From assembly GCA_022826865.1 (NCBI GenBank), contig JAJDUC010000070.1, forward strand, positions 1 to 35,217: 35,217 nucleotides of DNA, read 5' to 3'. Position numbers and translations under genes: made by a program. The first letter of the stretch is position 1, and every line of letters begins with the position of its first letter. Origin of the DNA: Anaerolineae bacterium (GTDB lineage: Bacteria; Chloroflexota; Anaerolineae; Aggregatilineales; Phototrophicaceae). Below the pieces are notes generated by a model, which had not been told where the DNA came from, ran no database searches, and saw nothing but the letters and a program-made list of their open reading frames with translations. Below, in pieces: positions 24,452 through 32,226 of this stretch.

Positions 24452-24625
24452 CTATTGCTGATCGTTGCCAGCTTTGTTCATGATCGCGCCGATGAGCACA
24501 CCGAGCATGACGCCGATCGGCATGCCGAAGGCCACATTTCCGATATTCATGCCGAAGACCAGTCCGATCGCCAAGCCGACGATGACACCGACAACAAATA
24601 GCGGATTGGGTTGCATGGGTCGCAT
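24452..24625 (-). CDS. Small Gly-rich membrane protein (57 aa)
   Basis: A short gene with ATG 24625, preceded by GAGAGGG at 7 nt, and TAG at 24452-24454. The 57 residues form one long hydrophobic segment, LFVVGVIVGLAIGLVFGMNI, then GNVAFGMPIGVMLGVLIGAI and the polar end MNKAGNDQQ. Regularly spaced Gly residues (G-x3-G patterns) form a glycine zipper and suggest two packed helices or oligomerisation in the membrane. It is 30 nt after the second cyclase gene, on the same strand, and probably belongs to that operon. Function unknown. Frames overlapping it on other strands and phases are less plausible. Confidence 0.65.
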   Translation of the reverse strand: MRPMQPNPLFVVGVIVGLAIGLVFGMNIGNVAFGMPIGVMLGVLIGAIMNKAGNDQQ

Positions 24626-24655
24626 CACTCTGCCCTCTCGGCAAATCAGGCAAAG

Positions 24656-26434
24656 CTAAGTCCGGTTTTGACGATTGCCATTGCTGGCCAGCGAAAGCGA
24701 ACGGACGCGATATGCCCGGGTGATATCCTCGTAACCGGGCTTCGCGCCTTCCAGGTCTATCGATTCCGCGTCAATATGGGCTTTGACTTTGGCATAAGTG
24801 GAGGCGCTGATCACAATCTCGCCCGGTTCGGCGTACTCCTGCAAAAATTTGCTGACATCGGCCGCCTCCCCCAGCGCGGCGAACTCGATCCGGTTGGCGC
24901 CGCCCACCATGCCCAGGACTGACTGCCCGGTATGGATGCCAATGCCGAAATGCAGCTGGTGGCTGGCTTCGACCACGCGATGCAGGGAGCGCGCCTCTTC
25001 GAGAATGGCCTGCGCCGCGCGCACCGCCCGCAAGGCGTGATCTTCCTGGTGATTCAACTGCGTGTTCCACAGCGCCTTGATGGCGTCGCCCAGATATTGA
25101 TCGACAATGCCATCGTGGGCGTTTATGGCGTCGCTGGCCGCGCCCAAATAGCGGTTGACAATGCGCATGAGGTCTTCCGGCTGCAAGTATTCGCTGAAAG
25201 CGGTGAATCCGCGGACATCGGCGAACATGGCGGTAATCGTGCGTTCGGCCGGGCTCATGTCCAAGTCGCTGATTGAGCCGATATTGTGCAGGAGCGCCTC
25301 CGGAACGAAGGTGCCGAGCAAGCGGCGCTGCTCTTCCTGTTCCTTGCGCTCGGTGAGGTCATCTATCACCAGGGCAACGCCGTCATTCACGCCGTCATCG
25401 CCGCGCAAGGGACTGGCAACCACTTGCCAATATTTCTGCTGTCCTTGCCGCTCGAAGCGCTCGGCCCAGATATGCTGCGCTTTTTCCAGGCGAACGCGCT
25501 CAATGTTGTCATAAAAGTCGACGGTCACTTGGGGCAAGACCTGGCGCAGGGCGCAGCCCACGGCATCGTCATTGCGCGTACCGGTGATTTCTTCCGCCGC
25601 TTCATTGCAGACAATTACGCAGTTTTCGCCGTTGATCGTGATGACGCCGGATCCGATTGAGGCGAAGATATTGGAGAGCCGCACTTGCATCTCCTCGATC
25701 AGCGCCATCTGCGCGCGGATGTCTTCAAACAGGCGCGCGTTCTCGATAGCGACCGCCGCCTGCTGGCCGAAGCTGGTCAAGAGATCTAGTTCGTTTTCTT
25801 TGAACAAACCCGCCATAACGCGGTTATCGCAATAAGCGACGCCGATCACTTCGTCGCGGGCCTTCAAGGGCACTGCCAAGATGCTGAGCAAGGCGAAACC
25901 GACTATGCTTTCGCTCTTGTCGATATTGTCGTCGGCGCCCGCATTCACTGTAAGCAGCGGCTCGCCGCTTTCGACCACCGAGTTGATGACCGACCAACTG
26001 ACGATGCGACCGCCGGCGGCGGTCTCTTCCGCGCTCAAACCACGAGCGACCTTGAATTCGAGCTCGCCAGATTCGCGGTTCTTGAGCACGATGTATCCAC
26101 GCTCGGCCTGGGTCAACTGGATAACGGTCTCCATGACTTCATTGAGGACCAGGTCGGTTTCCTGCGCGGAGTTAATCAAGGCCGTCGTTTCCGCCAGGCG
26201 GCGCAATTGCTGCAGTTGCATATGCGTATCGACCATGCCAACCGAGAGCTTGTCAATGCTGGAACGCAAAATCCAGAGACGATCAATCGCATGCTCGGGC
26301 AGGTTGATGCCGCGGCGGCGCAGCAATTCCTGCTGCTGTTCCAGCAATGTTTTCACTTCATCGGCGCGCTGCTTCAAGCCCTTCAATTGCGTCTGAATCG
26401 CGCTGAAGCCGCCAATCGAAACCTCTTGATTCAT
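24656..26434 (-). CDS. GAF-PAS-class III cyclase protein, C1-like (metal-site) subunit
   Basis: A 592-residue soluble protein. A coiled coil is at about 10-80, a GAF domain at about 80-235, a PAS domain at about 250-365 and a class III nucleotide cyclase domain at about 395-580. Both metal-binding Asp residues are present: D406 in MFADVRGF and D450 in QYLGDAIKAL. The residues that the other protomer normally provides are lost: the adenine-selecting Lys is Q446, the Thr/Asp is A519, the catalytic Asn is D526 and the Arg is F530 (in ALGEAADVSKFLQE). A homodimer should be inactive. The upstream paralogue supplies exactly the missing set. ATG 26434 overlaps that gene's stop (ATGA). Confidence 0.9.
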   Translation of the reverse strand: MNQEVSIGGFSAIQTQLKGLKQRADEVKTLLEQQQELLRRRGINLPEHAIDRLWILRSSIDKLSVGMVDTHMQLQQLRRLAETTALINSAQETDLVLNEVMETVIQLTQAERGYIVLKNRESGELEFKVARGLSAEETAAGGRIVSWSVINSVVESGEPLLTVNAGADDNIDKSESIVGFALLSILAVPLKARDEVIGVAYCDNRVMAGLFKENELDLLTSFGQQAAVAIENARLFEDIRAQMALIEEMQVRLSNIFASIGSGVITINGENCVIVCNEAAEEITGTRNDDAVGCALRQVLPQVTVDFYDNIERVRLEKAQHIWAERFERQGQQKYWQVVASPLRGDDGVNDGVALVIDDLTERKEQEEQRRLLGTFVPEALLHNIGSISDLDMSPAERTITAMFADVRGFTAFSEYLQPEDLMRIVNRYLGAASDAINAHDGIVDQYLGDAIKALWNTQLNHQEDHALRAVRAAQAILEEARSLHRVVEASHQLHFGIGIHTGQSVLGMVGGANRIEFAALGEAADVSKFLQEYAEPGEIVISASTYAKVKAHIDAESIDLEGAKPGYEDITRAYRVRSLSLASNGNRQNRT

Positions 26435-28197
26435 GCCTTTCGATAGACCTCATAAGCCTGCACGCCGGAAGAAAGCCCTTTACCAAAGATCGGTTCCCGC
26501 TGGTTCAAGACATAATCCAGGCGCCCTTTGTTGTGACTGTGAATATGCTCGAGTGTCGCCTGGGCAATTGTGATCGTGCCTTGCGCCGCGTTTTCCTGCA
26601 CGCGTTTGGCTAAATTTATGCTGTTGCCCAGGGCGGTAAATTCGCGCCGCTGAAAGCTGCCAACGTTGCCCAAGGTTGCTTCGCCCGTATTGATGCCGAT
26701 GATGTAATAGTGGGGCTCGGGCGCAACACCCATCGTCCCGTACAATTCGACGAATCGATCGCGCATGAGCAGAGCGCATTCAAGCGCCTGGCGCGCATGG
26801 TTTTGAGCCGGATTGAGCTGCGTATTGAACAGAGCCATCACCTCGTTGCCCATGTACTTGTCGATGATGCCGTCGCATTCGTGGATGCAGGCGGTGGCGA
26901 CAGCTTGATACTGGTTCAGCGTTCTGAGCTTTTCGCTCGGCGCAAGATCGGACAGGGTCACCCAGGGCCGCACATCGGCGAAGATACAGCTCACTTCGCG
27001 CCGAAGGCCGCCCATCTCGATATTGGCGATTTCGTTGATTTTATCGACCATGCCCTCGGGCAGGATCCGCTTCATCGCGTTGATGGTGGTTTCATGCTCG
27101 TACAGGTGCGTAACATCGTCCATGACGAGCGTCACGCCCTGGGTCAGATCGTTGCTGTCTTTAAGCGGGGAAAAGGACAGCGCAAGCGCGACTTCGCCGC
27201 GGCCGGGCAAATCGGCGCTCAACTCTAGCGTGTGGTCGGCGTCCTGCTCTTTCACCAGGGCAAGATGATCCCTGAGTTCAAGGTCCGCATTTTTCATCAC
27301 CTGTTCAACCTCGTAACCGACGGCCACTTCCGGCATAACATTGAGGATTTCGGAAGCGGCGCGATTGAAGGTGTGTACCAGGTCGTTCCTGTCGATAGCG
27401 ATGATGCCGCTCCCGACCGAAGAAAAGATGTTGTCCATCAATTCTTTTACGCGCGTGATTTCCGCCAGGATATGCTCGGCGCGGGTGTACATACGCGCAT
27501 TGGCGATGGCCACGGCGGCGGTATTGGCGAATGCCATCATCAGCGTCAGTTCCCGCTCGGTAAAGATGCTCGCCACCAGCCGATTGTCGACGTAGACGAC
27601 GCCGATGGTCTCCGCTTTGTAGCGCAGCGGCACGCAGAGAACGGAACGCAGCGTGAAGTTTATGATGCTTTCGCTGCTTGCCAGGCGCTCATCCTGATAG
27701 GCGTTGTCGGCCAGAAGCGGCTCCGCCGATGTGATTACGTCATTGACAACGGACATGCTGATCTGCGGTCGATCGCTGGCGGCCAGGCCGCGGCCCATCA
27801 AACCGCTCTCGCTGCTAATGCGGAATTCCAACTCGCCAGTTTCATCGTCCGTGAGGATGATATAACCACGTTCCGCGTTGGTCAGAACGATGACCAATTC
27901 CATGGTTTCTTGCAAAACAGTGTCGATATCAAGCGAGTTGGTGATTCGCGTCGACATGTCCGCAAGAGCGCGCAACTGACGCAATTCCGTTTGTTCCGCC
28001 ACGACGTCTTCTTCGAGGCGCTTGAAATCCCCCATGAGCTGTTCGAGGCTATCAAAAACCGCGGGTGGCATCGCCAGCCGTCGGCGGCGCAGCAACTCTC
28101 TTTGCGACTCCAATGTCTCACGCACTTGAGCGATCAAGCTTTCAAGCTGTCGCACTTCTGCGATCAAGTTGCTCGCGGTTTCCCGTTCTTCCAACAT
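26431..28197 (-). CDS. GAF-PAS-class III cyclase protein, C2-like (catalytic N/R) subunit
   Basis: A 588-residue paralogue of the downstream gene, with the same order: coiled coil about 10-80, GAF about 78-235, PAS about 250-365, cyclase domain about 400-585. Here the first metal Asp is present (D408 in IFADVR), but the second is Asn (N451 in KYMGNEVMAL). The purine and transition-state residues are intact: K447, T521, N528 and R532 (TALGNSINLAKRVQE). The Lys/Thr pair points to ATP as substrate. It is the mirror image of its partner. The two genes overlap by 4 nt and should be made together, so a GAF/PAS-sensing heterodimeric adenylate cyclase is likely. GAGGA lies 11 nt before ATG 28197. Confidence 0.9.
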   Translation of the reverse strand: MLEERETASNLIAEVRQLESLIAQVRETLESQRELLRRRRLAMPPAVFDSLEQLMGDFKRLEEDVVAEQTELRQLRALADMSTRITNSLDIDTVLQETMELVIVLTNAERGYIILTDDETGELEFRISSESGLMGRGLAASDRPQISMSVVNDVITSAEPLLADNAYQDERLASSESIINFTLRSVLCVPLRYKAETIGVVYVDNRLVASIFTERELTLMMAFANTAAVAIANARMYTRAEHILAEITRVKELMDNIFSSVGSGIIAIDRNDLVHTFNRAASEILNVMPEVAVGYEVEQVMKNADLELRDHLALVKEQDADHTLELSADLPGRGEVALALSFSPLKDSNDLTQGVTLVMDDVTHLYEHETTINAMKRILPEGMVDKINEIANIEMGGLRREVSCIFADVRPWVTLSDLAPSEKLRTLNQYQAVATACIHECDGIIDKYMGNEVMALFNTQLNPAQNHARQALECALLMRDRFVELYGTMGVAPEPHYYIIGINTGEATLGNVGSFQRREFTALGNSINLAKRVQENAAQGTITIAQATLEHIHSHNKGRLDYVLNQREPIFGKGLSSGVQAYEVYRKA

Positions 28198-28521
28198 CCG
28201 GTCCGATGTCCTCGAATCTGTTTCTGAATGTGGACCCGCTGCCGATTATTCGACCCGGTCGGCCGTCGCCGGGTTCAGCCCTGTTTTGGGGCAATCTGCG
28301 CGCGCTGAGCGCTTTGCTCCACTGCTCATGATACATTATCGCTACCTTATTCAGCAGGCTTGAATTGCGCCATGAGCGCGCCTGACAGCCGCGGACAGTT
28401 GCCCATGCGACGCCTCCTGCCATCGTCCGCCAGAATGCTATTTCGAGTATACTCGAAAAATCAGGCGAAGGCACGGCGCGCAAGCAGGGCCAGGGAAGCC
28501 TGCATTCAAGCCGGGGCAGGT
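28198..28521. other. Intergenic region before the cyclase operon
   Basis: This 324-bp gap between the FAD gene and the cyclase operon (both minus) has no convincing gene. It contains the 18-bp palindrome described separately and, on the minus strand, a weak GATAAT (28335-28340) with a poor -35 (CTTGAA, 28359-28364). Confidence 0.4.
28442..28459. promoter_or_regulatory. 18-bp perfect palindrome, candidate operator
   Basis: TTTCGAGTATACTCGAAA is perfectly self-complementary and AT-rich at its centre, within high-GC surroundings. A TATACT -10-like hexamer is present on each strand inside it. It lies about 245 bp before the cyclase operon and 63 bp beyond the stop of the FAD gene. A dimeric repressor site is likely; the regulator is unknown. 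Confidence 0.45.
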
Positions 28522-29841
28522 CTATTGGCGCTTGTCGCTCATAGCCCTGCGGGCGGCGCGCCGGCCAATTTCCACGGCATAATTGGTGCCGCGATCCCAA
28601 GGATAGACCTGTGACATGCTCGCCCAATAGAGGCCGGGCAACGGCGTCCGCAGATCGGGGATTCTGCGGCTGTGATTGAGTTCGGGCACGGGCTGGGCGT
28701 AAGGCGCGCGCCACAGCCACCATTTGCGAATCCAATCGGGCTGAAACGCCGGGTTGATCTTCCGCAGAGCGGGCAGGAAGCGCGCCACCAGGTCCGCTTC
28801 CTTTAGCTGGAAGTATTCGTGATCGGGCGGCACATAATCACCGCAATAAACGATATGATCGCCGCCATAATGCTCGGGCGCGATATAGTTCGTGTGCTCC
28901 ACCAGGGCCAGGAAGGGAAAGTCGCCTTTCGCCTTGTCAGCGGTGGTCGCCGGCAAGTTGAGCCAGTAAGTGTCGTCGGGCATCAGAGGCCGCTTCAAGG
29001 CGAAGACGACGCAGAGACCACCGATGCTCTTCAGCGCCGCGGCGCCCTTGCCGTAGGATGTGCTCGCCAGATCCGGCGCCATCTTCAGCAGCAGACGAGG
29101 CGAGGTCGTGCTTAACACGATATCGAAGCGGCGGCTAACATCACCCGTTTGAACAGCCGGCCCGCCGCCGCGAACACTGAGCCGATCCACGCGCGTGTTC
29201 AGACGAATCTTCACGCCCATTTCGCGCAATTGTCGCGCCAGCTCATCGAGGAAGGCCTGGAAACCGCCCCGGTACGTGCCGAGTTTGAGTGTGCGCTTGA
29301 CGATCCGCGCCCACATGAATGACATCGGCACCTGATCGTAGGCGTCGGCGAACTTGCCGATCAAGAGCGGCCTGAAGAATTTCTCGTAAGCTTCCGCGCC
29401 CATCCGGCGCCGCATCCACTGATCGGCGGTAACCCGCTCCAGCGGCTGCCAGTTGGACGTGAACTTGAGCGCCAGGCCGGCCAAGCCCATGCGCAAGAGC
29501 GCCAAGGGCGAAAGCGGCAGGAAAAGCGCTGAAGGCGAAATCTCGCTGCGGACAATCTTGCCGTCCAGCCAGTAGCTCGTCTTCGGGCGCGGAAAGATGA
29601 CCTGGTCGCGCATGCCCATCTCCTCCGCCAGACCCAGGATGTCGTCATCGTTGGCGAACCAGTGGTGATAGAACTTCTCCAGCGCCCAATCCCAGTTTTC
29701 GTCTTTGAAGCCGGCGGCCAAACCGCCGACGCGGTCGGCCGCTTCAAAGAGGTCGACGCCGTGGCCGGCGCGGGCGAACTCCCATGCGGCGGCAAGCCCG
29801 GACGCGCCGGCGCCGATAATGCCTATGTTTAAGTTGCGCAT
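28522..29841 (-). CDS. FAD-dependent amine oxidase-like oxidoreductase
   Basis: ATG 29841 (GGAAGG just upstream) gives 439 residues; the frame opens 15 codons earlier, but the dinucleotide fold would then not be terminal. It has a Rossmann GIIGAGASGLAAAWEFARAGHGVDLFEAADRVGGLA (residues 7-43), the second flavin segment around VVFALKRPLMPDD and the C-terminal FAD motif GLYWASMSQVYPWDRGTNYAVEIGRRAA. This matches the NAD(P)-binding amino-oxidase group that includes protoporphyrinogen oxidase, phytoene desaturase and HpnE. Conserved aromatics (YWLDGK, WQPLERV) suggest a hydrophobic substrate. No haem or carotenoid genes are adjacent, so no specific reaction is assigned. It lies 92 nt after tsaD. 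Confidence 0.85.
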   Translation of the reverse strand: MRNLNIGIIGAGASGLAAAWEFARAGHGVDLFEAADRVGGLAAGFKDENWDWALEKFYHHWFANDDDILGLAEEMGMRDQVIFPRPKTSYWLDGKIVRSEISPSALFLPLSPLALLRMGLAGLALKFTSNWQPLERVTADQWMRRRMGAEAYEKFFRPLLIGKFADAYDQVPMSFMWARIVKRTLKLGTYRGGFQAFLDELARQLREMGVKIRLNTRVDRLSVRGGGPAVQTGDVSRRFDIVLSTTSPRLLLKMAPDLASTSYGKGAAALKSIGGLCVVFALKRPLMPDDTYWLNLPATTADKAKGDFPFLALVEHTNYIAPEHYGGDHIVYCGDYVPPDHEYFQLKEADLVARFLPALRKINPAFQPDWIRKWWLWRAPYAQPVPELNHSRRIPDLRTPLPGLYWASMSQVYPWDRGTNYAVEIGRRAARRAMSDKRQ

Positions 29842-29933
29842 GCGCCTTCCATGATGTTGGCGGTTCTGCCCGGCACTGCCCGGCACTGATTGTACAAGCG
29901 CAGCGGCGAATCTGCGCGACTGCCGGGCGTCGA

Positions 29934-31013
29934 TTAGGCCGGCATTGCGCCTGCGTAGCTGCTTTCGGTGAGCGGCCAGCTTGCCCGAGCTTCAAAGCCA
30001 AGCGAACTGCGATAGCCGGTCAAGAATCTAAAATGCGCCGCCGCGCCGATCATGGCGGCATTGTCCGTGCAGAGACTGCGCGGCGGAAAATAGACGGGCA
30101 AATCGACGGCCGTTTCAAATTTGCGCCGCAAGCTGCCATTGGCGCTCACTCCGCCCGTCAGGATGATCGCCTTGACATCGAAGTCGCGCGCCGCCCGACA
30201 GGTGGTCGCTAAGAGCGCGTCCGTCAGCGCTTCCTGAAATGCGGCAGCGAGATCGCTGATGTTTATATCGGGGCGCAGCGGCGCCCTTTTCTCGGCGCGG
30301 CGTTCGCGCTTGCTCCGCACACCGCCGCTGGGCGGCGCGGTGGCTTCCCGCAGGACGGCGGTTTTAAGTCCGCTGAAACTGAAGTCGTATGGTCCTTGCG
30401 TCCGGGCGCGGGGAAAGGCGTAGGCGCGGGGGTTGCCGCTGGCGGCGGCGCTTTCAATCGCCGGCCCGCCGGGAAACGCCAATCCGAGCAGCCGTCCGAC
30501 TTTGTCGAAGGCTTCACCAGCGGCGTCGTCGATCGTAGCGCCAAGCCGACGGTAGACACCGTGCGCGGCCATCAGCACCAGTTCGCTGTGCCCGCCGGAG
30601 GCGATCAGCGCCAGGATCGGGAATTCAACATCCTTAAAACCCGGAGAGAGCCAGAGTGAGTAGATATGCCCTTCCAGGTGGTTGATGCCCAGCAGCGGCA
30701 GGCCGGTCGCCAGCGCCAGCCCCTTGGCGAAGTTGACGCCCACCAGCAGCGACCCTATCAGTCCTGGGCCTTGCGTCACCGCGATTGCGTCCAGGTCGGC
30801 GTAGTTCATGTTGGCTTCGGCCATCGCCCCCCCCACCACCGCGCTGATGGCTTCGGCGTGGGCGCGGGAGGCGACTTCCGGGAAGATGCCGCCGTATTGG
30901 GCATGCAAGTCAATTTGGGACGCGACAATGTTCGACTTGATGGTCGTCCCGTCGGCAATGACGGCGGCGGCCGTTTCATCGCAAGACGTTTCTATAGCGA
31001 GGATGGCAGTCAT
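29934..31013 (-). CDS. tsaD: tRNA N6-adenosine threonylcarbamoyltransferase TsaD
   Basis: A 359-residue ASKHA-fold enzyme that, with TsaB and TsaE, transfers threonylcarbamoyl to A37 of ANN-decoding tRNAs. It has LAIETSCDETAAAVI, GGIFPEVASRAHAE, the iron-ligand motif HLEGH near 107, SGGHSELVLM near 133, GEAFDKVGRLLGL, and the C-terminal GGVSANGSLRRKF and TDNAAMIGAAA. An unusual basic insert (GGVRSKRERRAEKRAPLRP) at about 232-250 sits before the NISDLAAAFQ helix and lengthens the protein by some 15 residues. tsaB and tsaE are not in the window. The promoter (31020-31028) implies a leaderless mRNA. Confidence 0.95.
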   Translation of the reverse strand: MTAILAIETSCDETAAAVIADGTTIKSNIVASQIDLHAQYGGIFPEVASRAHAEAISAVVGGAMAEANMNYADLDAIAVTQGPGLIGSLLVGVNFAKGLALATGLPLLGINHLEGHIYSLWLSPGFKDVEFPILALIASGGHSELVLMAAHGVYRRLGATIDDAAGEAFDKVGRLLGLAFPGGPAIESAAASGNPRAYAFPRARTQGPYDFSFSGLKTAVLREATAPPSGGVRSKRERRAEKRAPLRPDINISDLAAAFQEALTDALLATTCRAARDFDVKAIILTGGVSANGSLRRKFETAVDLPVYFPPRSLCTDNAAMIGAAAHFRFLTGYRSSLGFEARASWPLTESSYAGAMPA

Positions 31014-31019
31014 GGCGGC

Positions 31020-31028
31020 ATTGTAGCA
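31020..31028 (-). promoter_or_regulatory. Extended -10 promoter of tsaD, probably leaderless
   Basis: On the minus strand TGC-TACAAT ends only 6 bp before ATG 31013. The usual start site, about 7 nt downstream, coincides with the first base of the coding sequence. No ribosome-binding site is possible in such a short leader. Confidence 0.55.
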
Positions 31029-31131
31029 CTGAATTTGAGGGGCGATTGGAATGAAGAAATTCCATCTTTAATTTGAGTAACGACTATTGTACATTGCGAG
31101 CATCATTTGTGCTTACAGCAGAAAGTCGTAC

Positions 31132-32226
31132 ATGTACACCTCGTTTCGGGCCCAAAACTTTCGTGGATTCCGCGATTTCGAATTGAATGACATTGACCGA
31201 ATCAACTTGATTGCTGGACGCAACAATTCCGGTAAGACAGCGCTTATGGAGGCGATGTATGTACATTCCGGCAACCGCGAACCCAAGACTCTCCTGCGTA
31301 CAAGATCTCTGATGTCATTTGAATATTTCCTTGTTAGAGGAATCCGCGGCACAGTAAACTCGTCTGATATCGTCAGTTGGAGTAGCTTATTTAGCGACTT
31401 TCGGACAGAAAATGAGATCACGTTGTCAGCCAGGTTAGATAAGAAATCAAAGCAACCACACTATGATAAAGCAAGTGTCTCATTAAATATTCGCAAGGTG
31501 TCAACCGAGCGTGACGACTTTGTCGCCATTTTGCGGGAGTTTGAGGCAGAGGATGAGGATGACATAGAGATTCTCGAGTTTACCCTTGATACGGACGGCA
31601 AACCTTTTCACGTTTTGATTTCTGAAGAACGCATAAGATCGTCCAGATCAAACATACAGAATCTCATTCCTTCAGATTTCATGTACACGGGCGAACCGGC
31701 TGATCGAGAAGACAACGTGAAGCGATTCAGTAATATGAGACAAGCTGACACAGTCTCGGTACTAATCGGTGCTCTAGAGATGATTGAACCAAGATTGCGT
31801 AGTATGGAAATTCTTTATGACAATATCCATGCAAATATCGGATTGAGCCAACTCATTTCCCTTTCTAGCTTGGGTGTCGGAATGAATCGTATTGCAGGAT
31901 TAATTCTGGCAATGTATGAGATTTCCGGTGGGATCATGTTTATCGATGAAATTGAAAATGGTCTTCATTATTCTGTACAAGAGAATCTATGGGACGTCGT
32001 AGGGAAAATAGCACGGGATTTAGACATTCAAGTGTTCGCTACAACACACAGTTTGGAAATGATAAAGGCTGCACACGCTGCCTATAAGGATTTACCTGAA
32101 TATGACTTTAGACTGCATAGACTTGACCGGAATCCTGGCACCGATGAAATTGAAGCCGTAACATACAATAGTTTCGGAATGGAATCATTGGCCGCGTTTA
32201 ATTTTGACTTCGAGGTACGTGGATGA
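31132..32226 (+). CDS. AAA family (OLD/AriA-like) ATPase
   Basis: A 364-residue SMC-type ATPase. A TTG at 31087 opens the frame, but ATG 31132 gives the standard start YTSFRAQNFRGFRDFEL. It has a Walker A GRNNSGKT at 29-36, an ABC-signature-like region LGVGMNRIAGLILAMYEISGG, a Walker B IMFIDEIENGLHY and an H-loop FATTHSLEM. The closest style is the AAA_15/AAA_21 group found in split OLD systems and PARIS. It overlaps the Toprim gene by 4 nt (ATGA), so the two form one unit. Both are markedly AT-richer than the genes on each side, which points to horizontal gain. Role in anti-phage defence is inferred from this architecture. Confidence 0.88.
   Translation: MYTSFRAQNFRGFRDFELNDIDRINLIAGRNNSGKTALMEAMYVHSGNREPKTLLRTRSLMSFEYFLVRGIRGTVNSSDIVSWSSLFSDFRTENEITLSARLDKKSKQPHYDKASVSLNIRKVSTERDDFVAILREFEAEDEDDIEILEFTLDTDGKPFHVLISEERIRSSRSNIQNLIPSDFMYTGEPADREDNVKRFSNMRQADTVSVLIGALEMIEPRLRSMEILYDNIHANIGLSQLISLSSLGVGMNRIAGLILAMYEISGGIMFIDEIENGLHYSVQENLWDVVGKIARDLDIQVFATTHSLEMIKAAHAAYKDLPEYDFRLHRLDRNPGTDEIEAVTYNSFGMESLAAFNFDFEVRG

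Noticed and set aside
24432..24653. 73-residue Arg/His/Cys-rich frame overlapping the small membrane protein
   Set aside because: It looks random in composition. The 57-residue frame on the same strand has a better RBS and a coherent hydrophobic pattern.
27232..28227. Large antisense frame across the first cyclase gene
   Set aside because: It mirrors the GAF/PAS coding region, lacks any motif and would contradict the clear minus-strand operon.
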